From positions 53,087 to 117,086 of the forward strand of contig CAIWDD010000023.1 in assembly GCA_903911355.1 (NCBI GenBank): a stretch of 64,000 nt of DNA, written 5' to 3'. Position numbers and translations under genes: made by a program. Each line of letters starts with the position of its first letter. Position 1 is the stretch's first letter. Below, one piece after another: positions 18,613 through 28,200 of the stretch. Under the pieces are notes generated by a model. The model did no database searches and was not told where the DNA came from. It saw only the letters and a list, made by a program, of their open reading frames with translations. The stretch is from an uncultured Nodularia sp. GTDB taxonomy: Bacteria > Cyanobacteriota > Cyanobacteriia > Cyanobacteriales > Nostocaceae.

Positions 18613-19560
18613 ATGGGTAACAAACTAAAACAAACCATCAAACCCTTGTTAAAGGTTTTCTTTCTTTTCAGCCTAGTGTTAAGTTTAGCACTTAGCCCTG
18701 GTGATAATGCATTAGCAGCCCGCAGTGGTGGTCGCATCGGTGGCGGCTCATTTAGAGCGCCTTCTAGCCGCACCTACACACCCCGTACTTATGCGCCTCC
18801 TGGTGGTGGAGGATACTATCCCGGTGGTGGTTTCGGCTTTCCCTTCTTGATTCCCTTTTGGGGGATCGGTGGTGGGTTTGGCGGTCTATTTACCATCTTA
18901 ATTTTCTTGGCGATCGCTAATTTCTTGATGCAAACCTTCCGCCGTGTGAGCGGTGGTGAAGGGGTAGACTTAGAGTACAGCAGCAATCCTCCTGTTTCTG
19001 TAACTCGGTTACAAGTTGGTTTATTAGCGCAAGCGCGTGGTTTACAAACCGAACTCGACCAGATAGCCGAATCTGCTGATACTAACTCCCCAGAAGGGAG
19101 AGCAGAAGTATTGCAAGAAGTCAGTTTAGCTTTACTGCGTCATCCAGAATATTGGGTCTACGCAGGTGGGGGTACGCAGCAAGTTAAATTAAATGCGGCT
19201 GAAAGTCAGTTTAACCGTTTATCATTAGCCGAACGCAGCAAGTTTAGTGAAGAAACTCTCTCTAACGTCAACAACCAGCTGAAAGCAGCTTTGAAAAAAG
19301 AGGCTTTACCCCCTGCTGACCAAATCAGTGAGGGTCCGGGGGAATACCTAATTGTTACCCTACTAGCGGCGACATTAGGGAAGTTGGAAATCCCAGAGGT
19401 TAACAGTGCTGATGATTTGCGTCAAGTTTTGCGGCGAATTGGTGGAATTCCAGGTGATCAACTTTTAGCTATTGAGGTACTTTGGACTCCTCAAGCTCAA
19501 GGGGATACCCTGACTTCTGATGATATTTTGGCGGAGTATCCTGATTTAAAACTAGTCTAA
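18613..19560 (+). CDS. DUF1517 membrane protein
   Basis: The 315-residue protein starts with a signal-like hydrophobic segment (about 12-36, VFFLFSLVLSLALSPGDNAL), then a Gly/Pro/Tyr/Ser-rich stretch (37-75) and a hydrophobic membrane region (75-110, FPFLIPFWGIGGGF...TILIFLAIANFLMQ). The rest (120-315) is a soluble DUF1517 domain (LQVGLLAQARGLQTELDQIA). The family is shared by cyanobacteria and plastids; I do not know a firm function. The C-terminal domain is predicted to face cytoplasm or lumen depending on whether the signal is cleaved. A strong terminator follows. Confidence 0.85.
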   Translation: MGNKLKQTIKPLLKVFFLFSLVLSLALSPGDNALAARSGGRIGGGSFRAPSSRTYTPRTYAPPGGGGYYPGGGFGFPFLIPFWGIGGGFGGLFTILIFLAIANFLMQTFRRVSGGEGVDLEYSSNPPVSVTRLQVGLLAQARGLQTELDQIAESADTNSPEGRAEVLQEVSLALLRHPEYWVYAGGGTQQVKLNAAESQFNRLSLAERSKFSEETLSNVNNQLKAALKKEALPPADQISEGPGEYLIVTLLAATLGKLEIPEVNSADDLRQVLRRIGGIPGDQLLAIEVLWTPQAQGDTLTSDDILAEYPDLKLV

Positions 19561-19588
19561 AGGTCTTCTTCGCCGATCATTCCATTCA

Positions 19589-19632
19589 GCCAGTAGATAC
19601 AGTCATTCTATCTACTGGCTTGATTTTTTCGG
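19589..19632 (+). terminator. terminator after DUF1517 gene
   Basis: GCCAGTAGATA/TATCTACTGGC makes an 11-bp perfect stem with a 9-nt loop, followed by TTGATTTTTTC. It lies 28 bp after the stop codon. Confidence 0.85.
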
Positions 19633-19825
19633 CTGATATAGCATTTCCCATGCTCGTGAGCTAAACAGTTTTTTAGTTTTAGGGAACAGGGAAAAGGGAA
19701 TGGGGAATAAGTAATAAGTAATAAATTCGTGTGTACTTCATTAGACACACAAAAATGCTTTATTTTTCTTAAAATTTCAGAGTTTGATAAATATAAATCG
19801 ACAAAAAAAGACAGTTATTCTCTAG

Positions 19826-20998
19826 CTAAAATAATAGAGATAGCTGTTCAGATATTTCTTTACCTTTCGGTTTATTTCCCTGGATTAAATTAAAAAGATA
19901 AGTGCCAATTTCTTTTGCAAGCAATACCGGAACTGCATTACCAATTTGTTTATATTTAGAACTTATCGAACCAGAGAAGATCCAATCATCGGGAAAAGTT
20001 TGAATTTTTGCCGACTCACGTACAGTTAAAGAACGCAACTCTACGGGATGACACATATCAGTAGCTTTTTGATGTGGACTTGTGGTTATTGTCGGAGAAG
20101 GTTTATCCCAGCATAATCTTCTATAAAAACCGGCTTTTCCACCTCCCGAATCATAAGCAGCGCCCATAGCCTCTTTTTTTAATTCCTCTGGTAAATTTCT
20201 CCAGTTTTGTCCTGCTTCTAATAATCTTAAATATTTTAAGCGATTTTTTGAATAACTTATAAACTCTGACTCTGTATCAAGTAAACCTGTTAAAGCATCT
20301 CTGAGAGTCCGCCATTTAGGTAGATTTTGACCATTTTGGCAATATTTGGGAAGAGGAAATGTAGCACTCTCACCATCTCTAGAACCAATAAATACTACAC
20401 GCTCTCTATTTTGTGGAACGCCATAATCTGCTGCTTCTAAAAGATTATAAACTACCTTATATCCTAGTTGTTTCATTTCTGATAGTACCACCCTTAATGC
20501 AGATCCTAGCATTTCATCATCTGCTAAAGGGGGATGATTTTTACCACGTTCATTAATTGGTCTATGACGAATAGGTGCTGAAAGTAACCCTTTGACATTT
20601 TCCATCAAGAAAAAACGGGGTTGAACTTCTTTCACAACACGGATAAATTCCATAAATAAACTACCGCGAGGGTCCATCACTGAACCTCTTTTTCCGGCGG
20701 TACTAAATGGCTGACAGGGTGGACCACCTGTTACTAAATCTACTTCTCCTACTTGTAAAGCACGACCTAATTTTAAAAATCTTCCTCCTTCCTCAAGTAG
20801 TGTTTGAGAACTAACTTTTTCTATTTCCCTAGGAACAGCACTTTCTTTAAGATCAGGTCTGTTAAGAAGAATTGTTTTTGCGGCATCATGGTCTTTTTCC
20901 ACTACAGCCACTGTATGAAATCCGGCTGCTTCCATACCTAAATCCAGACCAAATGCACCTGTAAATAGGGAAATAGAAATCCCTTGATTATCTATCAT
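19826..20998 (-). CDS. DNA (cytosine-5) methyltransferase, orphan
   Basis: It transfers a methyl group from AdoMet to C5 of cytosine. Starting at ATG 20998 (MIDNQGISIS), the 390-residue protein has motif I LFTGAFGLDLGME (11-23), motif IV GGPPCQPFS with catalytic Cys95, motif VI ENVKGL (133-138), motif VIII QNRERVVFIG, and motifs IX-X including RESAKIQTFPDDW and KQIGNAVP. The frame extends to 21097, but residues before Met20998 do not look conserved and motif I is already near the N-terminus. No restriction endonuclease gene is adjacent, so it is probably an orphan. The target cannot be read from sequence; the HIP1-core methylase (CGATCG) known in other cyanobacteria is one candidate. The gene is A+T-rich relative to neighbours. 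Confidence 0.92.
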   Translation of the reverse strand: MIDNQGISISLFTGAFGLDLGMEAAGFHTVAVVEKDHDAAKTILLNRPDLKESAVPREIEKVSSQTLLEEGGRFLKLGRALQVGEVDLVTGGPPCQPFSTAGKRGSVMDPRGSLFMEFIRVVKEVQPRFFLMENVKGLLSAPIRHRPINERGKNHPPLADDEMLGSALRVVLSEMKQLGYKVVYNLLEAADYGVPQNRERVVFIGSRDGESATFPLPKYCQNGQNLPKWRTLRDALTGLLDTESEFISYSKNRLKYLRLLEAGQNWRNLPEELKKEAMGAAYDSGGGKAGFYRRLCWDKPSPTITTSPHQKATDMCHPVELRSLTVRESAKIQTFPDDWIFSGSISSKYKQIGNAVPVLLAKEIGTYLFNLIQGNKPKGKEISEQLSLLF

Positions 20999-21143
20999 GA
21001 GAAGGACTACCACACAGAGTAAATATTCTTGCAGTACAATTATACTACTTGTTGCTAAAATATATCTAACTTTTGTATAAGCCGAGGATACCGCCATCGG
21101 GGGCGGAAATTATCCACTGTCGTCGCGAAATTCCCAAGGTTTA

Positions 21144-21176
21144 CCAGTATGTAAACGAATTTCATTTACATACTGG
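21144..21176 (-). terminator. 12-bp inverted repeat downstream of 21184 gene
   Basis: CCAGTATGTAAA and TTTACATACTGG are perfect 12-bp arms with a 9-nt loop, 8 bp past the stop of the minus-strand gene at 21184. There is no T-run on that strand, so it may instead be an operator for the methyltransferase gene that begins 146 bp further on. Confidence 0.4.
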
Positions 21177-21183
21177 ATTGTCC

Positions 21184-21621
21184 TTAAATTTTAGTATGTT
21201 TATCTACTATATTAGCTAAGTCTGGAACTGCTTCTTCTACGTGTTTCTTGGCGGAACTCCGGAATTTTTCATAGGTTCCTTTAACTATTTGCCGCTTTGT
21301 ATGCTGGATTCTAGCATCGGTAATACTGAGCATAGCGTCTGCTGTTTCAGAACGACTGGCGATGAGGTGAGATGCGGGATCACCCTTGGCTGTACCCTCA
21401 GTCCAGAGAGGGTCAAGGGCTGTCAGGAATTGTGGTAGCAGCTGCTCAACAATATAAGGGATGTATCCGGGGTTCACTCCTTTTAAGGCTGTGAAGGCAG
21501 TTTTCAAGGCTATACCACTCATACCTGATTTAGAAGCTAGCTGCCGATCAATCATTTGGCAGCAATCATCTATGAGCATAGCCTTTTTGTTGGCAGTTAA
21601 CAGCTGTTCAGTTAATCCCAT
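21184..21621 (-). CDS. small conserved protein, DUF6918-like
   Basis: The 145-residue protein begins MGLTEQLLTANKKAMLIDDC and is mostly helical, with SGMSGIALKTAFTALKGVNP and PYIVEQLLPQFLTALDPLW. The pattern resembles the DUF6918 family of unknown function; this is from memory and moderately sure. The ATG at 21621 is preferred over an upstream frame start at 21642 because CAGGAG lies 7 nt before it (21629-21634). No catalytic motif or membrane segment is visible. It lies between coaT and the methyltransferase gene, all on the minus strand, with separate spacers. Confidence 0.65.
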   Translation of the reverse strand: MGLTEQLLTANKKAMLIDDCCQMIDRQLASKSGMSGIALKTAFTALKGVNPGYIPYIVEQLLPQFLTALDPLWTEGTAKGDPASHLIASRSETADAMLSITDARIQHTKRQIVKGTYEKFRSSAKKHVEEAVPDLANIVDKHTKI

Positions 21622-21777
21622 TTTATTGCTCCTGAATATCAATGCAATGCTAATTGTAAGCTAATGGCCATTGAACTGGGTTGACATGGCCGGGTTAAAT
21701 ACCCACAGGTGTTTTGCAGCCGAGTAGCTGATATCATTTCCGGGTGATTGGGATTTAAACCCGGAATCCCTATAAAA

Positions 21778-23685
21778 TTAATTTCTTAGTAATCTTAAAC
21801 CACTGAGTGTAACTAACACTGTTGAACCTTCATGACCAATGACGCCAATGGGTAAGTTAATGTTGCCTAAGAAGTTACCGATTAACAGTAATATAATGAA
21901 GCCTAGAGCTATAACTATATTCTGTTTGACAATGGAGTGCGATCGCCTACCTAATTCAATGGCTGTGGCTAATTTCTCTAATTTATCCGCCATCAATACT
22001 ATATCTGCGGTTTCCAAAGCTACATCACTCCCGGCTATCCCCATAGCAATACCCACAGAAGCCTGGGCCAGGGCGGGAGCATCATTAATGCCGTCCCCCA
22101 CCATAGCCACAGTTTGATACTCTTGTTGCATCTGACGGATCACATTCAGCTTATCTTCAGGTAAGAGTTCCGCATACACTTGATCAATACCCACAGTCTG
22201 GGCTACATTGTCAGCTGTGCGTTGATTGTCCCCGGTAATCATGACAATTTGCTCAACCCCTAAATTGCGCAAGCGAGTAATCATAGATACAGCTTCTGGT
22301 CTAATCAGATCAGCAATGGCGATCGCACCTATGATCTGTTGAGCCTGTGCCACCCAAACCACAGTTTTACCCTGATTTTCCTGAGATTGCGCCCATGTCT
22401 GTAACTCCTCTGGGGACTGGTCTACATATTCCCGTATAAAAGCTGTATTCCCCACAAACACCTGTTGATGGTTGACAAACCCGACAATTCCCTGTCCGGG
22501 TATAGCTTGGACATCAACCCCACATTCCCAACCTGTACCAGCCGCCTGTACAATAGCCTTACCAATGGGGTGTTCAGAACAGGATTCCAAAGCTGCCGCT
22601 ATTTTTAATACTTCTGGCTCCGAATATTCACCCGTAGAGATTACCCCATAAACTTGGAGATTACCTGTAGTTAAAGTACCAGTTTTATCGAAAGCAATGG
22701 CGCGAACCTTACCAATTTTTTCTAACTGCGCCCCATTCTTAAATAAAATCCCCTGTCGTGCACCATTAGCAATACCCGATAACAGTGTAGGCATAATTGC
22801 CGCCATCAGGGCACAGGGAGAAGCCACCACCAAAAAAGTCAAAGCACGATAAATAGTAACTTCCCAACTCCAACCCCAAATTAACGGCGGTAGAAACACC
22901 AACAACACCCCACCGACAACAACTACCCGCGCATAGATGCGTTCAAATTGCTCAATAAACTGTTGAGAAGGGGGTGCGTCCGTCTGTGCTTGTTCCACCA
23001 AACGAATCACACGCTGAATCAAACTGCTAGAAGGTGGTTTATGTACCTGAAGATGCAAAGCGCCAAAACCGTTGAGAGTCCCAGCAAAAACCTCATCCCC
23101 CACAGACCTTTCTATAGGTAAAGACTCTCCTGTAATTGCTGCTTGATTGAGGCTACTATAACCAGATATAATTATACCATCAGTAGGAATCAATTCACCT
23201 GGTTTAACAATAATTTCATCACCCACCTTGAGTTGAGTAATAGGCAGCATTTCTGCTTCTCCCCCCAGTAAAACCCGGGCCGTATCTGGTGTCAAACTCA
23301 TCAAACTACGGATACTCTTCTCAGTGCGACCCATAGCGTAACCTTCCAGTGCGCCACTAATGGCAAAGATGAGGATCAAAATTCCCCCATCAATAATTAG
23401 ATAATATTCCCCACGCCACAAACCCAAACCAGCAGCACCCAGAGCAGCCACAATCATTAACAGATCAACATCTAATTCTTGTTCTTTAATCAGAGTGGTC
23501 AAACCCTCCCGGGCGCTATCATAACCACCAATCACATAAGCAGCAGGTAAAAACAGTAAAGCCCATCCTAACCAATCAACAGACAAAGCCAACCAACCCA
23601 CAAACAAAAACATACCACAAAACACAGCCGCCAAAGTATCCGAACCTTCGGCAATAAATCTTGTTAAACCCCGATAACTCAGCAT
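21778..23685 (-). CDS. coaT: cobalt-type P1B-4 ATPase (CoaT-like exporter)
   Basis: CoaT pumps Co2+ (and possibly Zn2+ or Fe2+) out of the cytoplasm. The 635-residue protein has the P-type ATPase motifs TGES (185-188), DKTGT (333-337, phosphorylated Asp333), the HP locus (CSEHPIGKAI) and GDGINDAPAL. The transmembrane metal motif is SPC (289-291) with HEGST in the last helices, diagnostic of the P1B-4 (CoaT/CtpD) group rather than CPC copper or zinc pumps. There is no N-terminal CxxC metal-binding domain, also typical. It is divergent from coaR across a 107-bp operator region, as in Synechocystis. Metal preference is inferred from motif and neighbour. Confidence 0.9.
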   Translation of the reverse strand: MLSYRGLTRFIAEGSDTLAAVFCGMFLFVGWLALSVDWLGWALLFLPAAYVIGGYDSAREGLTTLIKEQELDVDLLMIVAALGAAGLGLWRGEYYLIIDGGILILIFAISGALEGYAMGRTEKSIRSLMSLTPDTARVLLGGEAEMLPITQLKVGDEIIVKPGELIPTDGIIISGYSSLNQAAITGESLPIERSVGDEVFAGTLNGFGALHLQVHKPPSSSLIQRVIRLVEQAQTDAPPSQQFIEQFERIYARVVVVGGVLLVFLPPLIWGWSWEVTIYRALTFLVVASPCALMAAIMPTLLSGIANGARQGILFKNGAQLEKIGKVRAIAFDKTGTLTTGNLQVYGVISTGEYSEPEVLKIAAALESCSEHPIGKAIVQAAGTGWECGVDVQAIPGQGIVGFVNHQQVFVGNTAFIREYVDQSPEELQTWAQSQENQGKTVVWVAQAQQIIGAIAIADLIRPEAVSMITRLRNLGVEQIVMITGDNQRTADNVAQTVGIDQVYAELLPEDKLNVIRQMQQEYQTVAMVGDGINDAPALAQASVGIAMGIAGSDVALETADIVLMADKLEKLATAIELGRRSHSIVKQNIVIALGFIILLLIGNFLGNINLPIGVIGHEGSTVLVTLSGLRLLRN

Positions 23686-23711
23686 AATAACTCATGGATC
23701 ACAATGCCCTC

Positions 23712-23750
23712 ACCCTAAACCTTGACATTACTGTCAATGTCAAGCATAAA
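23712..23750. promoter_or_regulatory. MerR-type operator and divergent coaT/coaR promoters
   Basis: A perfect dyad CTTGACATT-ACTGTC-AATGTCAAG spans 23721-23744. On the minus strand it contains a -35 TTGACA (23743-23738) separated by 20 bp from a -10-like TAGGGT (23717-23712), the over-long spacing that MerR-family activators correct. On the plus strand TTGACA (23722-23727) and CATAAA (23745-23750) are 17 bp apart, giving a normal coaR promoter overlapping the same dyad. Confidence 0.8.
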
Positions 23751-23792
23751 ATCGATAAAAACTACTTTGCGAACCTTTGGGTTTAAAAACAG

Positions 23793-24947
23793 ATGACCAA
23801 CCTAACAATCAAAGAACTCACCCAAGCAGTAGGACAAGGGATAACCCCCCGGATGGTGAGACATTACCATCAACTAGGACTACTACCACAACCACAGCGA
23901 TCGCCAGGCAACTACCGCCTGTACACAGGTAGAGATATAGTTAGACTGCAGCGCATAGTCGCCTTAAAAAACCAAGGCTTTCAACTTAACCATATTCGCC
24001 AGATTTTAGAAATAGAACCAGAAACAGACAACAGCAAAAGCCTAACAGAGCAACTGCAAAAACAATATGGGGCCGTAATGCAGCAAATATCCCAACTCAG
24101 ACAAACAGCCTCAGCATTAGAGAGCTTATTAGGACGCGATCGCCATTGTCAAATCATGCAAGCCGAAGTATTATCACAACTCAAATTGCTAGAAGTAGAA
24201 ACCCAAGTAGGAATAGGAGAACTTAATCAACTGTGGAGTGGGTTAGATGCAGAAGTACATAATCATGCAGAAGCATTTACCGAGTCATTACAACGCATCC
24301 TTCCTGACTTGTCCGAGCGTTCGGAAATCGAACAACATTTAATAGCTCAACTAGTTTTAGCCTGTGGTGATGTGAGTTTAGTATCCTTTGTCAAACTCAG
24401 TCCAGGTGCGATCGCCACCAGTCGTAAAACCTTAAAAACAGGGTGTAAAATAGTAGTAGATATACCCACAGTCGCCGCCGCCTTAGACCAAACCAGACTC
24501 ACCCACCTAGGGTGTGAAATTATCACCTTAATTGACAACCCCCATATTACCACCGCCCCAGAAGCCGAGACAGAATTCTGGGAGCAGGACAAATGGCGGC
24601 AAAAACTTGCCCAAATTAGCAATAATAGTATATTAGTCATAGGCTACGCCCCCTCAGTCCTCTTAGAGACCTGTAAAGCCATTAAGCAGCAAAAAATCCA
24701 ACCAGCCCTGATTATAGGCTTACCCATAGGCTTTAGCCACGCTCCCGCTGCCAAACGCCGACTTATGCAACAACCCATACCATACATTACCATAGAAGGA
24801 ACCCTAGGAGGAGGCTTACTAGCGGCCACAGCCCTCAATTCCCTAGTAGAAACCTTAATCACCAAACCCCACTGCCACTGTCATCTTACAAAAATATCAG
24901 TATCTGCGCCGCAAAATCAACCAACTAATAACCGGAGTTCCAATTAA
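23793..24947 (+). CDS. coaR: CoaR cobalt-responsive MerR-family activator
   Basis: CoaR activates coaT when cobalt is present. The 384-residue protein has an N-terminal MerR helix-turn-helix (residues 4-75, ITPRMVRHYHQLGLLP and YRLYTGRDIVRLQ), a coiled linker (80-115), and a C-terminal precorrin-8X methylmutase (CobH/CbiC)-like domain (about 205-356: PGAIATSRKTL, IGYAPSVLLE, PALIIGLPIGF, TIEGTLGGG). The Cys-His-Cys motif needed for cobalt sensing in Synechocystis CoaR is present at 361-363 (PHCHCH). Residues 369-384 are encoded by DNA that, on the other strand, is the end of a FecCD permease remnant, so the tail after the metal motif is probably acquired. Confidence 0.9.
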   Translation: MTNLTIKELTQAVGQGITPRMVRHYHQLGLLPQPQRSPGNYRLYTGRDIVRLQRIVALKNQGFQLNHIRQILEIEPETDNSKSLTEQLQKQYGAVMQQISQLRQTASALESLLGRDRHCQIMQAEVLSQLKLLEVETQVGIGELNQLWSGLDAEVHNHAEAFTESLQRILPDLSERSEIEQHLIAQLVLACGDVSLVSFVKLSPGAIATSRKTLKTGCKIVVDIPTVAAALDQTRLTHLGCEIITLIDNPHITTAPEAETEFWEQDKWRQKLAQISNNSILVIGYAPSVLLETCKAIKQQKIQPALIIGLPIGFSHAPAAKRRLMQQPIPYITIEGTLGGGLLAATALNSLVETLITKPHCHCHLTKISVSAPQNQPTNNRSSN

Positions 24948-25088
24948 AGCTGTCACAGAGTTGAGGGGTAAAACCAGGTGATTTCCCGGTAACTGAGACA
25001 CCAAATCTGCAATTAAAGCCAAAATACCCCCCATGATAGTCACAGCAGGTATTAAATGAAACACTTGACTAATCTGACAGCGAGTAAA
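24897..25088 (-). pseudogene. FecCD-type ABC permease, C-terminal remnant
   Basis: Sixty-three open codons on the minus strand, from TTT at 25088 to TGA 24899-24897, encode VFHLIPAVTIMGGILALIAD and then LVLPLNSVTALIGTPVISWL, ending in LRRRY. This is the last part of an iron-siderophore (FecCD/BtuC-type) permease. A TGA immediately upstream and the absence of the other helices show that the gene is dead. It overlaps the last 51 bases of coaR in antisense. Confidence 0.75.
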
Positions 25089-25210
25089 TCACCCCCTTGT
25101 CAAAAAGTAATGATAAATTTCATCCCAGATGTATAATTAGCGCGTCTGCTCCTAATATAAAGAGATACAATTCCAGATCCTCTAGCTTTGTCTACCCAGA
25201 TCAATAATAT

Positions 25211-28200
25211 ATGTGGCAAGAAGAAAAAAAAGATAGTGCGATAGTTACTCTGGCATTATTGCTGTCTTTAGTGACTACCCCTATGACAGTACCTTTGTTT
25301 GTACCGACATCAGTGCTGGCACAATCTGCTACTGACTCTTTGCTAGCGCCTCAAACAGTGGAAGATCAGACTACACTCAAAATTGATGGTTCTACCAGCT
25401 TGGGAGCAATCAACCGCAGTTTAAAACAGAGTTTTGAGCAAGGGTTTTCTGGGACAAATGTAGAGGTTGCAACTAATGGGTCTGATGCAGCGATTTCAGC
25501 TTTGCTAAGTGGAAATATTGATATAGCAGCGATCCTTCGTGATTTGACTCCAGAAGAACAAGCCCAAGGTTTGGCACAAGTATTGATTCACAGTGCAAAA
25601 ATTGCTATCATAGTTAGTACGGATAATCCCTTTGAGGGTAGTTTGACTTCTGAGCAATTCGCCGGTATTTTCAGCGGAAAGATTACCAACTGGTCAGAAG
25701 TTGGGGGTAAAGATAGTAATATTCGATTCATTGACCGCCCAGTAAATAGCGAAACCCGCAACACATTTCGCACCTACCCAGGTTTTCAGGGATCTGAACT
25801 GGTTACAGGCGCGAATGCTACCGTAGTCCTACAGGATGATACTAAGGAAGTTATCGCCAAACTGGGCAATGATGGTATTAGCTATGCCATGCTCCATGAT
25901 GTATCGCGTCTGCCCAATGTGCGAGTGATTCCTGTCAATGAAACTTTACCGGATCAGCTTAACTATATCTATTCCCTGCCTTTGGTGTACGCTTACAGGC
26001 AAAATCCTAGCCCCAATTTAGATGCTTTTATCAAGTTTACCCAGGCAGTACCAGGAAAGCAAGCCATAGAAACGGCCCTGGTTGGGGGAGAAGTGGAAAC
26101 ACCAGAAATTCCTGGACTAGATCCTCCGGCTCCCCTATTAGATGAAGACCAGTCTCCAGAAAGTATTTCTGGTCCTGATCAGATGCCTGAAATACCTTTA
26201 TGGTGGCTTTTATTACCTACGTCTGTGATAATTGGGTTACTAACATGGCTGTTCCGGTCACGTCGGGCAGATACTAAGAAGAAAGTCCCTGGTTATACTG
26301 GCGAAATCTCTAAAAAAAATGAGGACTCAACCCCCAGAAATGATACCTCGGTTACAGAAGCAACTGCTACGGGGTCTGTTGTTGTGCCTGAAACAGTGAA
26401 TGATCAAGATCTGGTTGAAACTGAAAATTTTAAAGCTACAGATTCTCAAATTTCAGAAGTGGTCTTTGAAGGGGAAAATTGGCAGAGCAAATACTCTCTT
26501 GACCAAACAGCAGCACAACACCAGCCAGAATTTGATTTAAGTGCAAGTTTGCGACCAAGTGAAAATATATCGGCACGGGTGACCAATTTACAGGAAATAT
26601 CCCTAGATATTAGTGAAGAGGTGTTGAATACAGTAGCCGATGCAGCTGAACCCATCAACCATAGGACGGTCTGTGATCATCCGGAGAAGACAGATATTTT
26701 TGCAGACAGTCAAACCTTTGTAGAAATGGGGATTGACCATGAGGGTCATGGGGGCGAAGATCCATTGTTGAATCATCCCCTGGGGTATAGCTTGGCTGGC
26801 GTAGCCATGGCCGCAGCACTGAATGGGGAGCGGAGTATTATCCTTAAGCTGCGAAATGCAGAATGGGCTTATGTGACTTGGTACATTGATCAAACTTGTC
26901 AGGAAGCATTATCAAATAATGGCATATCTCAATTGTATCTGCGGCTGTATGATGTGACAGATTTAAACTTGAGTGATCAAAGTCCTCAACTGGTAGATGA
27001 ATATAAAGTAAAGTGGGAAACACCAGAGAAATATATTCCGATTCCCCAAACAGATCTGCTTGCGGGGACCCTTGGCGATCGCAGTTATATCGCCGCCATA
27101 GGTTTTAAGGTAGATGATAATTGGGTAAATATTACCAGTTCTGAACAGGTGCGCGTTTTTGCTACACCCCAAGAAGACACTACAGGAGGATTGAATCTCG
27201 ATGGGGATCGAAGTATGATGCTTAAGCCGCGAAATCCAGAATGGGCTTATGCGACTTGGTACATTGATCAAACTTGTCAGGAAGCATTATCAAATAATGG
27301 CATATCTCAATTGTATCTGCGGCTGTATGATGTCACGAATTTAGACTTGAGTTATCAAACTCCCCAACTACTACAGGAGTATGAAATAGATTCAGCAATA
27401 AAAGAGGAATATATTCCGATTCCCCGCAGCGATCGCGATTATATCGCCGCCATAGGTTTTAAGGTAGATGATAATTGGGTAAGTATTACCACTTCTGAAC
27501 GGGTTCGCGTTTTTGCTACACCCCAAGAAGATAGTAGTCCAGGATTTCATCTCTATGGCGACCAAAATATTATCCTCCAGCCCAAAAATGCAGAGTGGGC
27601 TTATGCCACTTGGCACATTGATGGCCAGGAAGTATTATCAAATAATGGCATATCTCAATTATATCTGCGGCTGTATGATGTCACGAATTTAGACTTGAGT
27701 TATCAAACTCCCCAACTACTACAGGAGTATGAACTAGAGTCAGGAATAAAAGAGAAATATATTACCATTCCCCGCAGCGATCGCGATTATATCGCCGCCA
27801 TAGGTTACAATATAGGTGATGATTGGGTAACTATTACCAGTTCTGAACGGATTCGCGTCTTTGGTATACCCTTGACAGGTGGCACAGATAAAAATCTCCA
27901 AACGGCAAACACAAAATTTCTAGATTTACCCGAGATAAGTAATGAGAGTAGTCTGATCCTTCAATTACGTACACCCAAATGGGCTAATGCCACTTGGTAC
28001 ATTTCCCCATCTGACAAGGAAATATTGCAAAATAACAGCGTATCTCAATTATATCTGCGCTTATATGATGTCACAAATTTAGACTTGAGTTATCAGACTC
28101 CTCCTCTGGTACAGCAGTACGAATGCAATGACATTGCACCTAGTCGTTATGTGGGAATTCCCGAAACTGATCATGATTATATTGCCGAAATAGGTTATAC

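Noticed and set aside
20999..21097. Longer N-terminus of the cytosine methyltransferase
   Set aside because: Motif I is already 11 residues from the Met at 20998, and the extra residues look unlike a conserved domain.
26603..27616. Three minus-strand open frames under the DUF4912 repeats
   Set aside because: They are repeated shadows created by the duplicated coding DNA.
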